From: an uncultured Alphaproteobacteria bacterium
Lineage (GTDB): Bacteria > Pseudomonadota > Alphaproteobacteria > Parvibaculales > Parvibaculaceae
Reading direction: 5' to 3'
NCBI GenBank assembly: GCA_903889655.1
Contig: CAISYL010000266.1
Span: 1-33,341, forward strand
DNA: 33,341 nt
In this document: piece by piece, positions 28,499 through 33,341 of the stretch
Layout of the letters: every line of letters starts with the position of its first letter
Numbering within the stretch: the first letter of the stretch is position 1
Notes under the pieces: model-generated
The model's input: only the letters and a program-made list of their open reading frames with translations
Told to the model about the DNA's origin: nothing
Databases searched by the model: none
Program-made: the position numbers and the translations under genes

Positions 28499-29051
28499 AG
28501 GCAGCCTGAGGCTTCTGGAGTTCGGCGCGCAGGGTTTCGTGACCGATGGTGACGCGACTGCAGGCCTGTCCATAGCCCATGACGCGCTTCACGGTCGGAA
28601 AGACGCGGGTGCTGGCGATCGCCAGCGCCAGTTCCGCGATGGCGGCCTTGCCCCACCAGCTTTCGATCAATGGCCGAAGCTCCTCGCTACGGACGTCGCG
28701 GGCGGCGATCGCTTCGGCGAATTCAAAGGTCGTTCGTATGCGTTCGTCCATCGCGGCGAGATCGCGCGTAATGGCGGCGCGCAGCAGGTTCGCCGGAACG
28801 CCGGCGGCGCTCGCCAGATTGACAACGGTCTGGAGGCAGGGACCGCAATCCTCTGCATGAACGGCGGCGATAGACGCGACCGCCCGCGCTTCGACCGGCA
28901 GGCGCTTGCGGTAGCGGCTCATCGGGATGAAAAGCGCAAACCGCCAGAAGCCGCCGGGTGCCGCGACATAGAGATCGCGGAGAAAATCGGTCGGCTCGCC
29001 GGTGATCTCTTCCTGCCGGCGAAGGCTCCGTTCGACAAAGGCTTTGAGCAT
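28497..29051 (-). CDS. Carboxymuconolactone decarboxylase/AhpD-family protein with CGPC motif
   Basis: A 184-residue helical protein of the CMD/AhpD superfamily. The redox motif is CGPC (Cys69 and Cys72, in HAEDCGPCLQTVVNLA). The typical AhpD layout is C-x-x-C followed by a His four residues later; here that position is Val76, and the inner His is also absent, so it is not a standard alkylhydroperoxidase. A CGPC disulfide like that of thioredoxin suggests a thiol-redox role. Genes of this superfamily are the usual partners of ECF41 sigma factors and their expected regulon. AAAGGA lies seven bases before the ATG. It lies between the membrane protein gene (25 bp upstream) and sigJ. The substrate is unknown. 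Confidence 0.87.
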   Translation of the reverse strand: MLKAFVERSLRRQEEITGEPTDFLRDLYVAAPGGFWRFALFIPMSRYRKRLPVEARAVASIAAVHAEDCGPCLQTVVNLASAAGVPANLLRAAITRDLAAMDERIRTTFEFAEAIAARDVRSEELRPLIESWWGKAAIAELALAIASTRVFPTVKRVMGYGQACSRVTIGHETLRAELQKPQAA

Positions 29052-29076
29052 GATCTTGTCCTTTCTCTTGCTATGT

Positions 29077-29502
29077 TCAGGCGCAGTCGTTCCGCACCCA
29101 CCAGGTGAGAAGCGCCACGACCAATACGGGCAGGAAGACGCCGGGGGCGTCGATCAGCAGATGATCGGGCTCCAAGCGCCCTGCGGCGACGTCCCAGAGA
29201 TGAAGCAGCGCATGAAGGCCCAGATAGAGCGTGACGACCGCGAGAAGCGGCAGCGCATGTCCGAGCCAGCGTGCCGCGGCGGCCGTCGCCAGGGCGAGCG
29301 TCAGATAGGCGACGCCGATATCGCGGACGAAATGCGGATTGAAGGGACCGGTATCCGGAACGCCGGCGACGGCTCCGTACCAGCCGAGCGGATCGGCCAG
29401 CATATAGAGCGCATTGGCCAGAAAGGCTGCGGCCACGATGGCGAGGATCGCCCGCTTCCGGCCGATTTGCCTTATGCCGATGGTTGTATGGGTCAGGGAC
29501 AT
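29077..29502 (-). CDS. Four-helix membrane protein, first gene of the ECF41 operon
   Basis: A 141-residue inner-membrane protein of unknown family with four predicted hydrophobic helices (about residues 18-38, 58-78, 82-104, 118-134). Polar, probably functional motifs lie at or in the membrane: FNPHFVRDIGVAYL before helix 2 and LGLHALLHLWD in helix 3, giving several His and Asp residues that could bind a metal or heme. It ends WWVRNDCA. The start has an excellent GAGGAGG upstream, so an upstream ATG in the same frame at 29787 is not used. It is the first gene after the predicted ECF41 promoter and is followed by the CMD-family gene 25 bp on. Its role is not known to me. Confidence 0.83.
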   Translation of the reverse strand: MSLTHTTIGIRQIGRKRAILAIVAAAFLANALYMLADPLGWYGAVAGVPDTGPFNPHFVRDIGVAYLTLALATAAAARWLGHALPLLAVVTLYLGLHALLHLWDVAAGRLEPDHLLIDAPGVFLPVLVVALLTWWVRNDCA

Positions 29503-29576
29503 CCGGTTCCTCCTCGCCCGATCCGGGCGGCTTTTCCGACGACCCGGCGTCAATCGGCGCCGGGATTCCCTGACAA

Positions 29577-29603
29577 GACGAATGTCGGCCCTCATCTGTG
29601 ACA
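29577..29603 (-). promoter_or_regulatory. Predicted ECF41 sigma factor promoter
   Basis: On the minus strand: TGTCACA (29597-29603), 16-bp spacer, CGTC (29577-29580). This is the -35/-10 pair reported for ECF41 sigma factors, at the right spacing, about 75 bp before the membrane protein start and in the correct direction. The only other TGTCACA I noticed (24297) lacks the -10. Confidence 0.75.
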
Positions 29604-29662
29604 AGGGCCATCCGCCGTTTACCAAGGGGATCGGAGGGAGTGCCGAAGAGGGACTGGAGCGG

Positions 29663-29691
29663 TTGACAAGGGGCCCAGCCCAAGCCAGTGT
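29663..29691 (+). promoter_or_regulatory. Tentative promoter of accA
   Basis: A perfect TTGACA followed after 17 bp by CAGTGT, which is a weak -10. It lies about 85 bp before the accA start, in the gap opposite the ECF41 promoter. Confidence 0.38.
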
Positions 29692-29777
29692 GCCGCGCAA
29701 ATCCTGACAAAAGGATCCCTGCCCAGGGTGGCCTCCCGGGCGTTTCCAAGGCGGACAGACGGGACTTCCGGGGCGCG

Positions 29778-30737
29778 ATGCACACATATCTCGACTTCGA
29801 GAAGCCGATTGCAGAACTTGAGGGCAAGGTCCAGGAGCTCAGGCTGCTGGCCCAGGACGACCCGACGGTGAGCATCTCCGACGAAGTGTCCAAGCTCGAG
29901 CAGAAGGCTGCACAGCTTCTCCAGGAAACCTATTCGGCCCTCACGCCCTGGCAGAAGCTGCAGGTGGCGCGTCATCCGCGCCGGCCGCACTTCGTCGACT
30001 ATATCGAGCGGTTGATCGAGGATTTCACGCCGCTGGCCGGCGACCGCCTTTTTGGCGAGGATGCGGCCATCATGGGCGGGCTCGGACGTTTTCGCGGCCG
30101 CTCCGTCGTCGTGATCGGCCACGAGAAGGGTTCCGACACGCAAGGCCGGATGAAGCATAATTTCGGCCTCGCCCGGCCCGAAGGCTATCGCAAGGCGATC
30201 CGGCTGATGAAGCTCGCCGAGCGTTTCGGGATTCCCGTCGTCACGCTCGTCGATACGCAAGGCGCCTATCCGGGTTCGGACAGCGAGGAGCGCGGCGTCG
30301 CCGAGGCGATCGCCCGCTCGACGGACTGTTGCCTGTCGCTCATGGTGCCGCTCATTTCGGTCATCATCGGCGAAGGGGGATCGGGCGGCGCGGTTGCGCT
30401 CGCCTCCGCCAACCGCATCCTGATGCTTGAGCATTCCGTTTACAGCGTGATCTCGCCAGAAGGTGCGGCCTCGATCCTGTGGCGCGATTCGGCAAAGGCC
30501 AAGGATGCCGCGACGGCGATGAAGATTACCGCGCAGAACCTGCATCAGCTCGGCGTGATCGATCGTGTACTGCCGGAACCCATCGGCGGTGCGCATCGCG
30601 AACGCGCGCAGATGATCAAGGAAACGGGCGATGCGATCGAGGAAGAGCTGCGCGGCCTCGAAAAGCTCGATGGCGAGACCCTGAAGCGTTTGCGCCGCGA
30701 GAAATTCCTGGCCATGGGGCGCGTTGGCGTTCTCTGA
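29778..30737 (+). CDS. accA: Acetyl-CoA carboxylase carboxyltransferase subunit alpha
   Basis: Alpha subunit of the carboxyltransferase of acetyl-CoA carboxylase (319 aa), which with AccD transfers the carboxyl group from biotin to acetyl-CoA to make malonyl-CoA, the first step of fatty acid synthesis. Seen: [18 protein letters not shown] at the N-terminus, [41 protein letters not shown] and the oxyanion region [15 protein letters not shown]. The ATG at 29778 is chosen because the family N-terminus starts there, not at the upstream ATG at 29688. Shine-Dalgarno pairing is weak (GGGG). In many relatives accA directly follows xerD; here the ECF41 module lies between. Confidence 0.97.
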   Translation: MHTYLDFEKPIAELEGKVQELRLLAQDDPTVSISDEVSKLEQKAAQLLQETYSALTPWQKLQVARHPRRPHFVDYIERLIEDFTPLAGDRLFGEDAAIMGGLGRFRGRSVVVIGHEKGSDTQGRMKHNFGLARPEGYRKAIRLMKLAERFGIPVVTLVDTQGAYPGSDSEERGVAEAIARSTDCCLSLMVPLISVIIGEGGSGGAVALASANRILMLEHSVYSVISPEGAASILWRDSAKAKDAATAMKITAQNLHQLGVIDRVLPEPIGGAHRERAQMIKETGDAIEEELRGLEKLDGETLKRLRREKFLAMGRVGVL

Positions 30738-30825
30738 ACTTTTTGCGTGTATCTGTTTCTGTCGATGTTGCTTTTGATTCTGCTCATCGAAATGCGCCCG
30801 AAGTTCGGCGCAGGGAAACGCAGCC

Positions 30826-31359
30826 ATGCCGTCCGCGCAGCAAAAACTCACGAGTGACGGCGCCAGACGCTTTTTCGACTACTGGGACGCCATTCGCGGC
30901 GACGATCTGGTTCCGGATCGTAAATCATTCGATCCCATTGCCATTCGCGAGTTGATGCCGGCAGTCACGATCCTCGAAATCTGGTCGCCGGAGCGCATCG
31001 TTCCGCGGCTGGCCGGTACGGGCGTCTGTGATGGCATGGGGCTCGATCCAACGGGACGGAACTGGCTCGACCTGCAACGCCCGGAGCTTCGAGAGGGATA
31101 TGCCCGGCGCGTCACGACACAGGCAAATCATCCCTGCGGTCGACGCAGCATATTGCGAACACGTAATGTCCGGGGCGCCGTTACACGCGCCGAAGTCATC
31201 GCATTACCGATGACCCACGCCCTGTCGGGACACAAGATGCTCGTCTCGTTTTTCGCGACGCTCGCTATCCTCGGATACGAGGATGGCGGCTATCAGGTGC
31301 TCGACTTCGAAGAGACGCACTGGATCGACATCGGCGCGGGGGTTCCCGATTGGACCTAA
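30826..31359 (+). CDS. PAS_5 (DUF1457) domain protein, copy 1
   Basis: Single-domain protein of 177 aa of the PAS_5/DUF1457 family, common in alphaproteobacteria and usually without an attached output domain. Seen: RFFDYWDAIRGDDLVPDRKSFDP, AIRELMPAVTILEIW, PRLAGTGVCDGMGLDPTGRNW and LPMTHALSGHKMLVSFF, all in the family order. PAS folds bind small ligands or cofactors, but the ligand for this family is not known. AGGGAA precedes the ATG. It lies 88 bp after accA; I see no terminator between, so read-through is possible. It is the tandem paralogue of the gene at 31549, roughly half identical by eye with no gaps from residue 15 on. Confidence 0.88.
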   Translation: MPSAQQKLTSDGARRFFDYWDAIRGDDLVPDRKSFDPIAIRELMPAVTILEIWSPERIVPRLAGTGVCDGMGLDPTGRNWLDLQRPELREGYARRVTTQANHPCGRRSILRTRNVRGAVTRAEVIALPMTHALSGHKMLVSFFATLAILGYEDGGYQVLDFEETHWIDIGAGVPDWT

Positions 31360-31500
31360 CGGCACCACCCGATTGCATGTGTGGATACGGAGCATCAGCT
31401 TAAAATCCCGAAATGAGACGCGACCCCCGGGTGCGGTCATCGCGCGCGGAACATATTTTTGCCCCAGCGATGCGATAGGTTCAGGCTGACCGTATCGGGT

Positions 31501-31527
31501 GTTGCACGACTGCAAGGTTCGTTGCAC
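31501..31527. repeat. Paired GTTGCAC repeat before the second PAS_5 gene
   Basis: GTTGCAC occurs at 31501-31507 and again at 31521-31527, exactly 20 bp apart (about two DNA turns). The first copy also forms an inverted repeat, TTGCA-CGAC-TGCAA (31502-31515). It lies 22 bp before the ATG at 31549. This spacing suits a dimeric regulator, but no known binding motif is recognised. Confidence 0.45.
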
Positions 31528-31548
31528 CTCTGACACCACGGAGGTCGG

Positions 31549-32085
31549 ATGCAACCATTGATGCGACCAAGCCTTCAGACTGACGGCGCCGCGCGCTTCT
31601 TCGACTACTGGAACAGTCTGCCCAAGACTGATCTGGTGCCGGATCGTCATGCCTTCAGCCCGACAGCGATTCCGGATTTGATGCGGGCCGTGACGATCCT
31701 CGAAATATGGTCGCGCGCGCGTATCGAAATGCGGCTTGCGGGCACCGGCGTCTGCGATGTCATGGGGTTCGATCCCACGGGATGGAACATGCTCGCGCTT
31801 CAGCCGGCGGCGGTTCGGGTGCATTACCTGAAGCTGGTCGAGGAACAGGTGAAGCGTCCCTGCGGACGGCGCAGCGTGCTCAATGCACGACAGGCGGACG
31901 GCACCATCCTGCGCGCCGAAACGATCAGCCTGCCGATGCGGCACGCGCTGTCGGGGCACGACATGCTTCTTTCCTATTTCAATGCCATCGAAACGATTGG
32001 CTTCGGCGAGAACCGCTACCAGATTCTCGGCTACGAAGACACGGAGTGGATCGACGTCGGAGCGGGTACGCCCGACTGGAGTTAA
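31549..32085 (+). CDS. PAS_5 (DUF1457) domain protein, copy 2
   Basis: A 178-residue PAS_5 family protein and tandem duplicate of the gene at 30826. Shared blocks with no gaps: RFFDYW, LVPDR, AVTILEIW, RLAGTGVCD, DPTG, PCGRRS, ALSGH and WID-GAG-PDW. Differences cluster in the segment between residues 90 and 130 and in charged surface positions, as expected for divergence in ligand or partner. GGAGG lies four bases before the ATG. A 189-bp gap with a paired GTTGCAC repeat separates it from copy 1, so it may have its own control. The 3' end overlaps the convergent epoxide hydrolase gene by 4 bp. Confidence 0.88.
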   Translation: MQPLMRPSLQTDGAARFFDYWNSLPKTDLVPDRHAFSPTAIPDLMRAVTILEIWSRARIEMRLAGTGVCDVMGFDPTGWNMLALQPAAVRVHYLKLVEEQVKRPCGRRSVLNARQADGTILRAETISLPMRHALSGHDMLLSYFNAIETIGFGENRYQILGYEDTEWIDVGAGTPDWS

Positions 32086-33293
32086 CCGGAGCGAAGCCCC
32101 ATCTCGCGGAAGGCGTCACGGACATCGTCGGCAAACAGTTCTGGTTCTTCCATGGCCGCGAAATGGCCACCCTTTTCCATGATCCGCCACCGGACGATAT
32201 TGTAGCCGCGTTCGGCCCAGGAGCGAGGCGTGACGGGAAGAACGTCGATCGGATATTCCGAATAAGCGGTCGGCACGGTTACTTTCTCACCGGGCCTCAG
32301 CGCGCCGGACCCTTCGGCGGGGCCCGCCTTGTAGAGCGTGTTCGCCGAATTGATCGTGCCGGTGAACCAGTAGATCGAAAACTGGGTCAGGATCGTATCG
32401 AAGGGGAAGCGCGCGATCACGCCTTCCATCGTGTCGGATTTGTCGGTGTCGCCGAGACGGTAATATTTGTCGGCGAGCCACCCCGCGAGACCCGCGGGGC
32501 TGTCCGTCAGCGCGAAGGCAAGCGCCATCGGCTTCGTCGACTGGATCGAGCGATAGCCTTCCTCTTGCCGCCACCAGGCCTGCATTTCCTTGATCCAGCG
32601 TCCCTCTTCCTCGCTGACCGGCGGTTGCGAGGAATGTTTGAGGCTGGGTCGCAGCGGCAACATGGTGAGATGAATGCCGAGGAGGCTGTCCGCATGCTGA
32701 AGCGCGAGGCGGGAGGTGACGAAACTTCCCCAGTCGCCCGCCTGCGCCGCATATTTGTCGTAGCCGAGAATTTCGGTCATCAGGCGATGCCAGAGATCGG
32801 CGATGGCGGCCGGGCCGACCGGAATGCGCGGCTTCGACGAGAAGCCGTAGCCGATCAGCGACGGCACGACGACATCGAAGGCCGGGCCTTCGCGGCCATA
32901 TTTCTCCGGATGCGCCAGCGGATCGATCACGTCGAGAAATTCGCGGAAGGTCGAAGGCCAGCCATGCGTCAGGATCAGCGGCACGGCATTCGGCCCGGAG
33001 CCGCGCTCGTAGATAAACTGGATCTCGTGATCCTCGCCATCATCGTCGGTCAGCGTCGCGCGATATTGCGGGAAGCGGTTGAGCGCCGCCTCCTGTGCGC
33101 GCCAGTCGAAATCGTCGCGCCAATATTCGACGAGCCGTTCCATATAGGGGAGGCTCGTGCCATAGGCCCATTGTGCGTTGCCCATGGGTTCGTTCGGAAA
33201 GCGTGTGCGCTGGAGGCGGCGCTTCAGATCGGCGATTTCCTCGTCCGGCACACGGATCTCGAAGGGATCGGCGGGAACGATGCGATGGGTCAT
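32082..33293 (-). CDS. Epoxide hydrolase (microsomal-type, EHN domain)
   Basis: Alpha/beta-hydrolase-fold epoxide hydrolase of 403 aa that would open an epoxide to a diol. Seen: N-terminal EHN domain (1-100, FEIRVPDEEIADLKRRLQRTRFP); oxyanion HGWP (110-113); nucleophile Asp187 in QAGDWGSF; lid region with tyrosines; YPIDVLPVTPRSWAE with candidate acid Asp350; and C-terminal His377 in KGGHFAAMEEP. All three catalytic positions are therefore present. The substrate cannot be told; relatives act on bulky or aliphatic epoxides and juvenile-hormone-like compounds. Its start overlaps the stop of an upstream gene by 4 bp (ATGA), so it is in an operon that continues beyond the window. Confidence 0.93.
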   Translation of the reverse strand: MTHRIVPADPFEIRVPDEEIADLKRRLQRTRFPNEPMGNAQWAYGTSLPYMERLVEYWRDDFDWRAQEAALNRFPQYRATLTDDDGEDHEIQFIYERGSGPNAVPLILTHGWPSTFREFLDVIDPLAHPEKYGREGPAFDVVVPSLIGYGFSSKPRIPVGPAAIADLWHRLMTEILGYDKYAAQAGDWGSFVTSRLALQHADSLLGIHLTMLPLRPSLKHSSQPPVSEEEGRWIKEMQAWWRQEEGYRSIQSTKPMALAFALTDSPAGLAGWLADKYYRLGDTDKSDTMEGVIARFPFDTILTQFSIYWFTGTINSANTLYKAGPAEGSGALRPGEKVTVPTAYSEYPIDVLPVTPRSWAERGYNIVRWRIMEKGGHFAAMEEPELFADDVRDAFREMGLRSG

Positions 33294-33341
33294 CGGCCTT
33301 TCACCTGACCGACAAAGGCGCGCAGATCGTCGGCGAAAACC
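33290..33341 (-). CDS. C-terminal fragment of an upstream gene (cut by window edge)
   Basis: Only the last 16 codons are visible (VFADDLRAFVGQVKGR, then TGA). The stop overlaps the epoxide hydrolase ATG in ATGA form, and codon use matches its neighbours, which is why I treat it as real. It is too short to name. The ending would suit many small enzymes or hydrolases, but I make no assignment. Confidence 0.6.
   Translation of the reverse strand, partial: VFADDLRAFVGQVKGR

Noticed and set aside
31707-33308. 533-codon plus-strand ORF across PAS_5 copy 2 and the epoxide hydrolase
   Set aside because: It is out of frame with PAS_5 copy 2 and antisense to the epoxide hydrolase, both with intact family motifs.

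Overview
The window is dense, GC-rich bacterial chromosome from an alphaproteobacterium. The evidence is gene order: a SUV3-like helicase / S4 RNA-binding protein / 7Fe ferredoxin block, cobS-cobT beside a J-domain protein and BolA, aroK-aroB-CNNM transporter, and xerD close to accA. Catabolic genes (acyl-CoA dehydrogenase, methylmalonyl-CoA mutase, epoxide hydrolase) would fit a lipid or hydrocarbon degrader of the order Hyphomicrobiales or the Parvibaculum group. That genus-level guess is weak. I see no tRNA, rRNA, CRISPR array, insertion sequence or prophage gene.

Layout. Positions 140-4710 (minus): an operon of helicase, S4 protein, TerB-like protein and FdxA. 4994-6289 (plus): an acyl-CoA dehydrogenase, closed by a strong hairpin. 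6343-9498 (minus): a membrane PAS/GAF histidine kinase and a Sel1-like lipoprotein. 9824-14499: the B12-dependent methylmalonyl-CoA mutase and its chaperone MeaB, separated by a small unknown ORF and a DUF3108 protein. 14556-15064: rpmB with a clear promoter and terminator. 15115-16858: a polytopic membrane protein and a phytase-like esterase that overlap tail to tail by 83 bp. 17043-20809 (minus): J-domain protein, cobS, cobT. 20887-21171: bolA. 21178-24217 (minus): aroK-aroB-CNNM/CorC. 24481-27532 (plus): a 47-residue membrane peptide, a large exported protein of unknown role, and xerD. 27534-29502 (minus): an ECF41-type sigma factor module. 29778-30737: accA. 30826-32085: two tandem PAS_5 (DUF1457) paralogues. 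32082-33341 (minus): an epoxide hydrolase and the tail of an upstream gene.

How the parts connect. Methylmalonyl-CoA mutase, MeaB and CobS/CobT form a cobalamin theme within about 10 kb, from cofactor synthesis to use, although they are not one operon. aroK and aroB supply the shikimate pathway; accA supplies malonyl-CoA.

The most interesting region is the ECF41 module. A sigma factor carrying all three ECF41 hallmark motifs is encoded after a CGPC carboxymuconolactone-decarboxylase-family protein and an unknown four-helix membrane protein. Upstream of the membrane protein lies a sequence, TGTCACA-N16-CGTC, that matches the promoter motif known for this sigma group. This predicts an autoregulated three-gene operon. 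It sits between xerD and accA, which are usually close neighbours in related bacteria, so it looks like an acquired module.
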